From the NCBI RefSeq assembly GCF_023017105.1, contig NZ_JALKEV010000001.1:558001-622000 (forward strand): a stretch of DNA of 64,000 nt. Direction: 5' to 3'. The notes beneath the pieces were generated by a model. That model saw only the letters and a program-made list of their open reading frames with translations. It was not told the DNA's origin and ran no database searches. Both the position numbers and the translations under genes were made by a program. Position 1 is the stretch's first letter. Each line of letters starts with the position of its first letter. This stretch comes from Halalkalibacter sp. APA_J-10(15). Its GTDB lineage: Bacteria; Bacillota; Bacilli; Bacillales; Bacillaceae_D. Shown here piece by piece: positions 55,518 to 64,000 of this stretch.

Positions 55518-56828
55518 ATGGCTAATAAGCAAGATCAAACAACGACTGTTGAAAAAGAACAGCGACATCATAATTCGAAAGTAGCAACGCTCCTTTCGAT
55601 TATTCCAGGTATCGGACAAATGTATAATCGAAGGTTTGTTAAAGGTTCTATCTTATTTATTCTCTTTGCTGCTTTTTTCATTGTATTTATGCGGTTTTTA
55701 GAAATGGGGTATTGGGGACTGCTTACTCTTGGGACTCACCCTGGACTTGATGATTCTCGTGTTCTACTGTCTCAAGGGATATTAGCTTTGATCTTAACAG
55801 GGTTTGCTGCGACGTTTTATGTGGCGAATTTAATGGACGCGTATAAGGACGCGAAGAGAATACAGGAAGGTTGGACTGTTACGACATTGAGAGAAGGATT
55901 TCGTAACGCATGGGATAAGGGATTCCCGTACTTAATTGTCGGACCGGGACTCTTACTGCTCATTTTTGTTGTTGTGTTTCCGTTGTTGTTTATGTTTTTC
56001 TTAGCATTTACAAACTATAATCTATACAATGCCCCGCCGCGTAATGTACTTGATTGGGTCGGTTTTGAGAACTTTATTGCGCTCGTTCAAGTGCCGATTT
56101 GGCGTGATACGTTTTTCTCTGTTTTAGCTTGGACGTTAATTTGGACGTTTTTCGCAACAACCTTGCAAATTGCGCTTGCTTTATTTTTAGCGTTAATTGT
56201 GAACGATCCACGTGTGAAGTTTAAACGTCTGATTCGTACCGTATTCATCTTGCCTTGGGCGGTTCCGGCCTTTGTAACGATCTTAATTTTTGCGGCGCTT
56301 TTTAATGATAACTTTGGAGCGATCAATCGAGATATTTTAATTCCGTTATTCGGCTCTGGTTTACCGTGGATGTCTGATCCGTTTTGGGCGAAAACAGCGC
56401 TTATTATGATTCAGACGTGGCTCGGTTTTCCATTTGTATTTGCCTTATTTACAGGAGTGTTGCAAAGCATTTCTTCAGATTGGTATGAGGCAGCTGATAT
56501 GGACGGGGCTTCTCGTTGGCAGAAGTTCTTAAATATTACGTTCCCACACATGATGTTTGCAACGGCACCACTATTAATCATGCAATATGCGGGGAATTTT
56601 AATAACTTTAATATTATTTACTTATTCAATCAAGGGGGGCCGCCGGTGCGAGGACAGAATGCTGGTGGGACTGACATCTTAATTTCATGGGTGTATGGTT
56701 TAACGTTTGAAACGCAGAACTATAATATGGCTGCAGCGATTTCAATTATTATTGGGCTCATGGTTGCTACATTTGCTTTCTTCCAGTTCCGTCGTACGCG
56801 TTCCTTTAAAGAAGAGGGGGAAATCTAA
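55518..56828 (+). CDS. mdxF: Maltodextrin ABC transporter permease MdxF
   Basis: 436 residues, close to B. subtilis MdxF. The N-terminal part has LLSIIPGIGQMYNRRFVKGS and two extra membrane spans seen in this subfamily; the core has six spans and the permease EAA loop YEAADMDGASRWQKFLNITFP that docks the ATPase. It forms the membrane channel with MdxG. GGGGGAAG precedes the ATG. The stop overlaps the mdxG start by one base. Confidence 0.93.
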   Translation: MANKQDQTTTVEKEQRHHNSKVATLLSIIPGIGQMYNRRFVKGSILFILFAAFFIVFMRFLEMGYWGLLTLGTHPGLDDSRVLLSQGILALILTGFAATFYVANLMDAYKDAKRIQEGWTVTTLREGFRNAWDKGFPYLIVGPGLLLLIFVVVFPLLFMFFLAFTNYNLYNAPPRNVLDWVGFENFIALVQVPIWRDTFFSVLAWTLIWTFFATTLQIALALFLALIVNDPRVKFKRLIRTVFILPWAVPAFVTILIFAALFNDNFGAINRDILIPLFGSGLPWMSDPFWAKTALIMIQTWLGFPFVFALFTGVLQSISSDWYEAADMDGASRWQKFLNITFPHMMFATAPLLIMQYAGNFNNFNIIYLFNQGGPPVRGQNAGGTDILISWVYGLTFETQNYNMAAAISIIIGLMVATFAFFQFRRTRSFKEEGEI

Positions 56829-57670
56829 TGTCAAGCAAATTGAAAAATAGATTAGAGCTTGCGGGTATTTACTTGATCATTATCACGATGTTTGTCGTTA
56901 TCGGCTATCCGTTGCTATGGACAATAGGTCTTTCATTAAATCCAGGTACAAGTTTATATGGCGCTAGTATGATTCCGGAAAATTGGTCACTTGATCATTA
57001 TAAGTGGTTGTTCTTTGATCCACGAAGTAATTATTTGACATGGTACAAAAATACGCTAATTGTCGCAACGGCGACTTCGTTGTTATCGGTTGTGTTCGTT
57101 TCGTTAACGGCTTACGCGTTTTCACGCTATCGTTTTGTCGGAAGGAAAAACGGTCTATATGCCTTTTTACTATTGCAAATGTTCCCGGTTTTAATGGCGA
57201 TGGTTGCGTTGTATATTCTTCTAAATACGGTGAATCTATTAGATACTTTAACAGGGCTAATCATCATTTATGCCGGTGGGGCAATTCCGATGAATGCCTT
57301 TCTCGTAAAAGGCTACTTTGATACGATTCCTCGTGAACTAGATGAATCAGCTAAAATTGATGGTGCTGGACATTTTCGGATTTTATTTACGATTATGCTA
57401 CCATTAGCAAAGCCTATTCTAGCTGTTGTTGCTTTATTTAATTTTATGGCACCTTTTATGGATTTCATCTTACCGCGAATTATTTTGCGGAGCCCGGAGA
57501 ATTTCACGTTAGCGCTAGGTTTGTTCAATTTTGTGAATGACCAATTTGCGAACAACTTTACGCGTTTTGCAGCAGGAGCGATCTTGATCGCGATTCCAAT
57601 TGCAGCCGTATTCTTATTCTTGCAACGTTATCTCATTTCAGGACTAACAGCTGGTGCGACTAAAGGATAG
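56828..57670 (+). CDS. mdxG: Maltodextrin ABC transporter permease MdxG
   Basis: 280 residues with six membrane spans and the EAA loop ELDESAKIDGAGHFRILFTI. It pairs with MdxF. The ATG overlaps the mdxF stop (TAATG) and GAGGGGG lies upstream. No ATPase gene follows; in bacilli the MsmX ATPase encoded elsewhere normally serves several sugar importers, and that is likely here. Confidence 0.93.
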   Translation: MSSKLKNRLELAGIYLIIITMFVVIGYPLLWTIGLSLNPGTSLYGASMIPENWSLDHYKWLFFDPRSNYLTWYKNTLIVATATSLLSVVFVSLTAYAFSRYRFVGRKNGLYAFLLLQMFPVLMAMVALYILLNTVNLLDTLTGLIIIYAGGAIPMNAFLVKGYFDTIPRELDESAKIDGAGHFRILFTIMLPLAKPILAVVALFNFMAPFMDFILPRIILRSPENFTLALGLFNFVNDQFANNFTRFAAGAILIAIPIAAVFLFLQRYLISGLTAGATKG

Positions 57671-57715
57671 AGAGGACAAACCAACTTTTTTAGTCTTCGA
57701 ATAGTAAGGGGGTGG

Positions 57716-57807
57716 AGGCTGGGACACAAAAGTGTTTAGAATTAGAATCCGTATATCAAGAGAACATAGTATTCTCATTAATTCAAACACGTTTGTCCCA
57801 GTCTTTT
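57716..57807 (+). terminator. Long hairpin terminator after mdxG
   Basis: GGCTGGGACA (57717-57726) pairs with TGTCCCAGTC (one G-T pair), with T's after the second arm. The loop of about 65 bases holds an additional ACACAAAAGTGTT-type stem. The GGCTGGGACA hairpin is a common terminator form in Bacillaceae. Confidence 0.7.
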
Positions 57808-57825
57808 AGCCTTTGTCATAACTCA

Positions 57826-57917
57826 TGGTGGAGTCGCCTTCGTGCGATACACGTTATTCGCTAAGAACAGTTCTAACCTTTGTTCGAAGAAAAGACGCTA
57901 GCGCGTTTTTCTTATGC
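57826..57917. repeat. Dispersed hairpin repeat, copy C
   Basis: It shares GATACACGTTATTC with the other copies, then a diverged middle, and ends with AAAAGACGC-TAGC-GCGTTTTTCTT, nearly the same terminal stem as copy B at 27605. Confidence 0.55.
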
Positions 57918-57951
57918 CAAACAGAACGTCATTCCGTTAAATGGACGAAAT

Positions 57952-58105
57952 AAGCCTATTTGCGTTTGAAGTGGAACGTCATTCCGCTAATACGTCAAAA
58001 AAAGCGTGAAGAGAGGCGTAAATGGTCAAATAGCGGAATGAGGTTCCGAACAGATCGTAAAAAAGCCAATAATGGGGGGATAGCGGAATGAGGTTCCATC
58101 AAAGA
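57952..58105. repeat. Cluster of AGCGGAATGAGG words
   Basis: GAACGTCATTCCGCTAA in one direction and TAGCGGAATGAGGTTCC twice in the other. The same core AGCGGAAyGAGG occurs in each unit of the 193-bp tandem repeat at 51339. Opposite copies can pair. Confidence 0.55.
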
Positions 58106-58254
58106 GAATGAAAGTGAATTCTCATAGAGGAGTGTGCTACCCTCCAGGGTCATGCAATTTAATGAAGAAAAGACCGATACCGCGGAAGCGACTGACTGTA
58201 AAAAGTAAGAAAATGTGAGAAGGACCGAAGCAGCTAGCGGGATCATTCAAAGAA

Positions 58255-58366
58255 GAGCGTTGGCTTCGCATGTTACACGTTATACTGAAAGAACCCCACT
58301 TTCAGTATAACTGAAACCATTGTAACGCCCCCGCACAACGGTAGTAAGAAAAGCCGTTATCGCTAT
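58255..58366. repeat. Dispersed hairpin repeat, copy D
   Basis: GTTACACGTTATACTGAAAG, with the perfect hairpin TTATACTGAAAG/CTTTCAGTATAA, followed by ACCATTGTAACG. Its order of words matches copy B at 27605. The rest of the gap 57671-58514 shows no gene. Confidence 0.6.
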
Positions 58367-58514
58367 TTATTTATTGTAGGAATTTATAAGCTGATATCGT
58401 TAGGATACGTCAAAAACAATACAAAGAACCGCAAAGCGGATTTGTTCTTGTGTTTATAAGGGGACATCGTTAAAATAAATGACAAATGGTTGAATGTGAA
58501 GGAGGTTGATACCG

Positions 58515-59555
58515 ATGGCGGTAACCATAAAGGAAGTCGCTAAACGGGCTAATGTTGCACCGTCCACGGTATCTCGAGTTATCGCAAATAGCTCAAGAAT
58601 TAGTGAGAAGACGAAGGAACGTGTCCGTGAAGCAATGAAGGAGTTAGGCTACCACCCTAACTACAATGCAAGGAGCTTAGCGAACAAAAGCACGAAAACA
58701 ATAGGGATTGTCATGCCGAATTCAGCTAAAGTTTCATTTCAGAATCCCTTTTTCCCTGAAGTTATTCGTGGCATTAGTATGAAAGCGTATCAATCGGGAT
58801 ACGGTTTATATTTATCTACGGGTCACACGGAGGAAGAAATTTTAGAAGAAGTGAAGCAGATGGTATTCGGCGGTCGTGTTGATGGGATTGTCCTCCTATA
58901 CTCTCGTGTAAATGATAAAGTGATGCCCTTTTTGATTGAGCAAAAGTTTCCATTTGTCTTAATTGGTCGTCCGTATCAAGTGGATGAAAGTCTTGTGACG
59001 TATGTAAACAATGACAATTTCAAAGCGGCCAAGCTTGTGACGGAATATTTACTTCTTTTAGGTCATGAAAAAATTGGCTTCATCGGCGGTAACTTAGATT
59101 TTGTCGTGACGATCGATCATATGAATGGCTATGAACAAGCATTGAAGAATGCGAATATTTCAGTCAATGAGAGCTACAAGGTGTATCATAATGAATTGAA
59201 GGAAGGTGGGCAGGATGCAGTCATTGAGTTAATGTCGAATGATCAACCGCCAACCGCTTTAATTGTAGCCGATGATATTATGACATTTGGAGTTATTCGG
59301 ATGCTAGAGGATATGAATATGAAAGTACCTCATGATATGTCGATTGTTAGCTTTAATAATGTGATGATTTCTGAGCTATCTTCACCTCCTATGACAACGG
59401 TTGATATTCATATTTATGATCTTGGCTTTAAGGCGACTGAATTGCTGATGCATCAGTTGGAAGATCCGACAGCTGGTGTTGAGCATGTTATTATTCCTCA
59501 TAAATTAGTGAAACGACAAACGTGTAGGCTAGATCATGGTGCTTCAAGAGTATAG
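58515..59555 (+). CDS. LacI/GalR-family transcriptional regulator of maltodextrin genes
   Basis: 346 residues. The N-terminal helix-turn-helix and hinge (TIKEVAKRANVAPSTVSRVI, HPNYNARSLANKSTKTIGIV) are followed by a periplasmic-binding-protein-like effector domain. It lies between the mdxEFG genes and the wall amylase, all on one strand, so it very probably represses them until a maltodextrin is bound. Six TGCAAnCG-type sites in the region are candidate operators, though these also fit CcpA cre sites. I use the ATG at 58515, nine bases after GGAGG; a TTG at 58506 is too close to it. Confidence 0.88.
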   Translation: MAVTIKEVAKRANVAPSTVSRVIANSSRISEKTKERVREAMKELGYHPNYNARSLANKSTKTIGIVMPNSAKVSFQNPFFPEVIRGISMKAYQSGYGLYLSTGHTEEEILEEVKQMVFGGRVDGIVLLYSRVNDKVMPFLIEQKFPFVLIGRPYQVDESLVTYVNNDNFKAAKLVTEYLLLLGHEKIGFIGGNLDFVVTIDHMNGYEQALKNANISVNESYKVYHNELKEGGQDAVIELMSNDQPPTALIVADDIMTFGVIRMLEDMNMKVPHDMSIVSFNNVMISELSSPPMTTVDIHIYDLGFKATELLMHQLEDPTAGVEHVIIPHKLVKRQTCRLDHGASRV

Positions 59556-59605
59556 TGAGCATTCCTCTCGTATGAAAGCTTATGTGGATTGGTTCTATCG
59601 ATAAG

Positions 59606-59652
59606 AGGGGTATTGAAAAAGTTGATTTTCCTTTAGCTTTTTCAATACTCTT
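59606..59652 (+). terminator. Hairpin after the LacI-family gene
   Basis: GTATTGAAAAAG (59610-59621) pairs perfectly with CTTTTTCAATAC (59637-59648) over 15 bases. T run is short, so termination may be partial. Confidence 0.6.
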
Positions 59653-59749
59653 AATGCTGTATGGTAATGGAAGATCACGTTGGAAGTAACATAAAATAGT
59701 AAAAGTAGTTGAAATTTGGCTAGTTTCGTAGTATGTTTTAAACTAAGGA

Positions 59750-59762
59750 AATCGTTTGCATT
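59750..59762 (-). promoter_or_regulatory. Operator 1 of the amylase gene
   Basis: Plus-strand AATCGTTTGCATT, minus-strand AATGCAAACGATT, same core as the mdxE sites. Confidence 0.5.
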
Positions 59763-59818
59763 AAGAGATAATTAGTGAATAAAAGCCATACGCAACATCT
59801 ATTATTTTTTTATTAAGT

Positions 59819-59834
59819 TGTGCAAACGATTTCA
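59819..59834 (+). promoter_or_regulatory. Operator 2 of the amylase gene
   Basis: TGTGCAAACGATTTCA, 30 bases before the start codon, an exact match to TGNAANCGNWNNCA. It could be bound by CcpA or by the LacI-type protein encoded upstream. Confidence 0.6.
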
Positions 59835-59864
59835 CGTCAAAAGCGAAAGAAAGGATGATTTGAA

Positions 59865-62800
59865 GTGATGAGAAGCAAACAGTTGCAAAAAGGAATGTCA
59901 GTCATGTTAGCCGCTTTACTAGTCGTAAGTCTATTCATCGGCTACATACCGCAAATGGTCGCACATAGTGTTCAGGTAAGTCCGGTAGTTTATGAGGATC
60001 GATCGGTAGAGTTTAGCTTGGACGCCGGACAGGCGGAACGTGTTCAGGTCGCTGGTAGTTTCACAGAATGGCAGGACCATGCGATTGAGATGGAGCGATA
60101 TGATGGGCAGAAGTGGCATACGAGAACGGAACCACTCATACCAGATATTTATGAATACAAGTTTATTATTGATGATGAGTGGGTTGTAGACCCATTGAAC
60201 GAAGAAGAGCGCAATGGAAATAGTGTCATAATCGTGCCAGGTTTAAACCTCCAAGCAAATGCGTCTTTCATGTCTGTAGGAAGTGATTATGAATTAAGTG
60301 CTACGTATGTTTCTCCAAATGGAGAGATGAATAGAGTAGATGAGGTGATATGGTCTTTAGTTGAATCGAATGAAGGAGTAGAGCTTCGTGGTGCAAACTT
60401 ACACATTGAAGAAGATGCAAAAGTCGGTTCAACGGTCATCGTTGCTGCACAATATGAGAATTGTGTAGCGATGAAAGAAATTGAGTTAACGGATTTTATG
60501 TATACGTATACGATTCATTATCATAGAGTGAACAATGATTTAACAGGTTGGGAGGATATGTGGATTTACAACAGTGGTTTCGATCCAGCGGCATATCCAT
60601 TTCACTCGACTTATGGTGAGGAATATCAGTTTGCTACAGCTACACATATGTTTCCAGAAGAAGAAATTGAGATCATTCCACGAAAAGGAAATTGGGAGGC
60701 GCAGGATCTTAATAGAGTGATCTCCATTCCAAATGGTGAACTAGAAGTGGAGGCTTGGCTCATAGAAGGTGATCCGTCCGTTTATACAAGTGAAGAAGAG
60801 GCGATCGCTTCTTTAACAGAAACAGTCCCAGAAGAACGATATATTCGATTCTTGTACGATCGCCCAGAGCGTGATTATGATGGTTGGAACCTATGGGTAT
60901 GGGGGACGGGCAAGCAGGATGATCAGATTGATTTTACCGGTTGGTTAGGAGAGTTAGCTGTTGCTACGATTGAGGTAAGTGCTGCTGCCCAACATGTTGG
61001 CTTTGTTTTGAGAGATTCAGACGATTGGGATACAGCAGAAAAAGATGGTGATGGTGACCGCTTTATTCGAGTGAATCGTCATGATCCCGTTACAAAGGTA
61101 GTTGTGAAAAGTGGTGAAGTCGAATTCCATACTGTACCAGAAGTGACAGGGCCTGTCGTAGCAAATGGAGATGTCACCTTCTACTATCGCGATCCTGAGT
61201 TATATGTAGCAGATCAGATGGACACGATTGACCATGTTGAGCTTGCGATTTTCGGTGAGCGATATCCGATGGTCTATGAAGAGAAGAATGAACGGTTTGT
61301 CTTTATATATGATCAAATTGAACACGGGACACATGAGTATACGTTCTTCGTTACGATAAATGGTCAAGAGTATGAGGTGACCGATCCATATCATACTGTA
61401 GATGGGAAGTCGGTCGTGTCTTATATGATTTCAGATGTGAAACTGTCTGGGACTGCCTATCCGCAAGCTGTTGATTACAACGAAAATGCTGTACTTACAA
61501 TTGATATCGAAAAGGATGAGGAGCTGTCGCTTCGTGAGCTCTATGTTGATTTACGTGAGGTTGGTGGTCCAGAGAGAATGGAGGTTGATCTAGAGTTAGA
61601 GGAAGTGACGATTGCTATCGATGATTCAACAACAGCAGGAATGAAAGCGTTACCCATTATTACGGTAGATCAATTTGGTCATACTCATTATGGAGAAATA
61701 GAGCTAGAAGTAAAGACTAGACAATATGTAGGTGATGCGGATTTTGACTGGGATGAAGCGAGAATTTACTTCTTGTTAACGGATCGCTTCTTTGATGGTG
61801 ATCCAACAAACAATGATCCGTACGGTATAGGTTACAATACTGAAAAACGTGGATCCTATCAAGGTGGGGACTTCCAAGGGATTACAGCTAAGCTCGATTA
61901 TTTGGATGAGCTCGATATTAATACGATTTGGATCAATCCAATAGTTGAGAATATTCGCTATGATGTTCGTCATGACCATCCAGATACACCTTATTATGGT
62001 TATCATGGCTATTGGGCGAGTAACTTCGAACAATTAAATCCTCATTTTGGAACGATGGAGGACTTCCATGAATTAATTGATGAAGCAGACGAGCGTGGGA
62101 TGAAAATTATGATCGATGTCGTTCTTAATCATACGGGCTATGGCCTTAAATCCGAAGATGCTCAGCTAGATGGAACGATCCCACATTTCCCAACGAATGC
62201 AGAACGTGATCGTTTTGCTGGCATGCTACGAGATGGTGGGACAGACACGATCCAAGGGGAACTAGCAGGTTTGCCGGACTTTTTAACAGAGGTTCCCGAA
62301 GTTCGTGAACAGATTATCCAATGGCAAGTGGATTGGATTGAGAAATCACGTACGGAAAAAGGTAACACGATTGATTATTTCCGAGTGGATACAGTAAAAC
62401 ATGTTGAAGATACGACGTGGATGGCATTTAAAAATGAATTAACGAAAGTGATGCCTGAATTCAAAATGATTGGAGAGTCATGGGGAGCAGGACCGCATGA
62501 TGACCATGGTTATTTGCAGTCAGGAATGATGGATTCCTTGCTTGATTTTGATTTCAAATATCAAGCGTATGATTTCGTCGAAGGACAAATCGAACGAGTT
62601 CAAACACAATTGGAACAGCGTAATGCTCAGCTGTCAAATCAAGCAACATTGGGGCAGTTTCTAGGTAGTCATGATGAGGAAGGTTTCTTATATTCTGTCG
62701 GAGGAGATGAAGGCAAGCTGAAGCTAGCTGCTGCATTGCAAATAACAGCTAAAGGTCAGCCTGTTATTTATTATGGTGAGGAGCTTGGACTATCTGGAGC

Positions 62801-63425
62801 GGATAATTACCCTTATTATGATAACCGTTATGAAATGGACTGGGATGTAGTGGAGGGAAATGATATTCTTGCACATTACCAAACACTGATGAGCATTCGT
62901 GCGGATTATTCACAGATTTTTTCAAAAGGAGATCGTTCTAAGCTGGCTGGTCATGATGATGACGGTTACCTTATATTTGAACGGTCGTATGAGGGAAAAT
63001 CGGTTGTCGTTGGGTTGAATACAAATGAGGAGATTAAATCAGCGACGATTCCTGTCCCATTCACAGGTGAGGCTGTCGATCTATACTCAGGTACAACAGT
63101 TCCCGTAAAGAGCGGTCAAGTAACCATTGACCTTCCAAGTATGGCTGATGGCGGGACGGTTATATTAGCTGAGATGTCAGAGAGGTCGACTGATGAACAA
63201 ACGCCAACTCAACCTAAAGAGAAACAAAAGGATAAGCCTATACCGGAAACGAGCAAAAATGGTCAAACCGAAGAAGGCTCAGGTGTGGGAGTCAAAGAAG
63301 AAAACTCAACAGGTGAAGGTTTGCCTAATACAGCAACGGAGATCTATCGCTGGTTATTAGTCGGTATCATTCTTTTCGCTGTTGGACTCATTATGATCAA
63401 AGTGAGGAGGCGACAGGTTGGTTAA
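59865..63425 (+). CDS. Wall-anchored GH13 amylase/pullulan-degrading enzyme with CBM48 and CBM41 domains
   Basis: 1186 residues. A signal peptide (about 1-34) precedes a CBM48/AMPK-type glycogen-binding domain (VQVAGSFTEWQDHAIEM), a beta domain, and two CBM41/PUD pullulanase-associated domains (about 205-310 and 325-420). Two Ig-like modules lead to a GH13 barrel: IYFLLTDRFFDGD, IDVVLNHTG, DYFRVDTVKH (nucleophile Asp), FKMIGESWG (Glu), FLGSHDEEG (Asp). The YNWGYDP motif of true type I pullulanases is missing. The C-terminus has a Pro/Lys/Glu/Ser-rich wall spacer, LPNTA, a membrane span and RRR: a class D-sortase type sorting signal. GTG at 59865 has better spacing to AAAGGA than the ATG next to it. 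It should break starch-like glucans at the cell surface for import by MdxEFG. Confidence 0.88.
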   Translation: MMRSKQLQKGMSVMLAALLVVSLFIGYIPQMVAHSVQVSPVVYEDRSVEFSLDAGQAERVQVAGSFTEWQDHAIEMERYDGQKWHTRTEPLIPDIYEYKFIIDDEWVVDPLNEEERNGNSVIIVPGLNLQANASFMSVGSDYELSATYVSPNGEMNRVDEVIWSLVESNEGVELRGANLHIEEDAKVGSTVIVAAQYENCVAMKEIELTDFMYTYTIHYHRVNNDLTGWEDMWIYNSGFDPAAYPFHSTYGEEYQFATATHMFPEEEIEIIPRKGNWEAQDLNRVISIPNGELEVEAWLIEGDPSVYTSEEEAIASLTETVPEERYIRFLYDRPERDYDGWNLWVWGTGKQDDQIDFTGWLGELAVATIEVSAAAQHVGFVLRDSDDWDTAEKDGDGDRFIRVNRHDPVTKVVVKSGEVEFHTVPEVTGPVVANGDVTFYYRDPELYVADQMDTIDHVELAIFGERYPMVYEEKNERFVFIYDQIEHGTHEYTFFVTINGQEYEVTDPYHTVDGKSVVSYMISDVKLSGTAYPQAVDYNENAVLTIDIEKDEELSLRELYVDLREVGGPERMEVDLELEEVTIAIDDSTTAGMKALPIITVDQFGHTHYGEIELEVKTRQYVGDADFDWDEARIYFLLTDRFFDGDPTNNDPYGIGYNTEKRGSYQGGDFQGITAKLDYLDELDINTIWINPIVENIRYDVRHDHPDTPYYGYHGYWASNFEQLNPHFGTMEDFHELIDEADERGMKIMIDVVLNHTGYGLKSEDAQLDGTIPHFPTNAERDRFAGMLRDGGTDTIQGELAGLPDFLTEVPEVREQIIQWQVDWIEKSRTEKGNTIDYFRVDTVKHVEDTTWMAFKNELTKVMPEFKMIGESWGAGPHDDHGYLQSGMMDSLLDFDFKYQAYDFVEGQIERVQTQLEQRNAQLSNQATLGQFLGSHDEEGFLYSVGGDEGKLKLAAALQITAKGQPVIYYGEELGLSGADNYPYYDNRYEMDWDVVEGNDILAHYQTLMSIRADYSQIFSKGDRSKLAGHDDDGYLIFERSYEGKSVVVGLNTNEEIKSATIPVPFTGEAVDLYSGTTVPVKSGQVTIDLPSMADGGTVILAEMSERSTDEQTPTQPKEKQKDKPIPETSKNGQTEEGSGVGVKEENSTGEGLPNTATEIYRWLLVGIILFAVGLIMIKVRRRQVG

Positions 63426-63577
63426 ATGAAAGAAACGAAAGAGGATTTTGCAGAATCAACATGTATAAGTGCATCCTGTTGTACGTGTTGTAGCTTGTAG
63501 CAGCCCCCTTAATGATCGCATATCTTAGTCGGTAGGTCATTATAATATCAATTACCGAAAAGGTTAATGCAAATTAG

Positions 63578-64000
<423 letters not shown>

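Overview
The window is a chromosomal segment of a low-GC Bacillaceae, probably an alkaliphilic soda or saline Bacillus relative. The main evidence is gene order: tagO - LCP protein - yvyE - degS - degU - degV - (island) - comFA - comFC follows the Bacillus subtilis backbone. Strong AAGGAGG-type ribosome sites, frequent TTG/GTG starts, acidic exported proteins and a TupA-like ligase of the kind known from alkaliphilic bacilli point the same way. I saw no tRNA, rRNA or CRISPR array.

Layout. 0-1 kb: end of an unknown gene, a strong terminator, a GC-rich palindrome, an IS1595 remnant and a 36-codon membrane peptide. 1-3.8 kb (minus): an SGNH-like exported protein and a membrane-anchored TPR/Ig/InlB-repeat protein. 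4-5.9 kb: galE and gtaB, which supply UDP-sugars. 6.2-20.2 kb: one long operon of three glycosyltransferases, a polysaccharide ABC exporter whose ATPase carries two nucleotide-binding domains in one chain, a large glycosyltransferase, a TupA-like ATP-grasp ligase and three paralogous ATP-grasp ligases. 20.4-23.2 kb: a cell-wall glucosaminidase with seven peptidoglycan-binding modules. 23.6-27.3 kb: sugar-phosphate transferase, tagO and an LCP attachment enzyme. Together this looks like a complete locus for a sugar-plus-amino-acid cell-wall polymer (teichuronopeptide-like), sitting where B. subtilis carries the teichuronic acid operon. This is the most interesting system in the window.

27.7-31.5 kb: yvyE, degS, degU, degV (backbone). 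31.6-49.1 kb: an accessory island between degV and comFA. It is a graveyard of insertion sequences (ISL3, IS3, IS4, IS256, IS1182, IS200/IS605 types, all broken) carrying a leaderless DUF1906 cell-wall enzyme, a secreted protein, a broken M15 endolysin beside a holin-like protein, a SigO/RsoA-like split sigma factor, another sigma-like protein, an intact ECF sigma/anti-sigma pair and a decayed sigma paralogue cut off by an ISL3 copy. 49.3-51.3 kb: comFA-comFC. 51.3-52 kb: three copies of a 193-bp tandem repeat.

52-64 kb: a maltodextrin/starch regulon: neopullulanase, mdxEFG transporter genes, a LacI-family regulator, a large wall-anchored GH13 amylase with an LPNTA sorting motif, and the start of an oligo-glucosidase. 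Six TGCAAnCG-type operator sites lie in its promoter regions. The amylase degrades starch outside, MdxEFG imports the dextrins, and the neopullulanase and glucosidase finish them inside. No ATPase for the transporter is encoded here; a shared MsmX-type ATPase elsewhere is expected.
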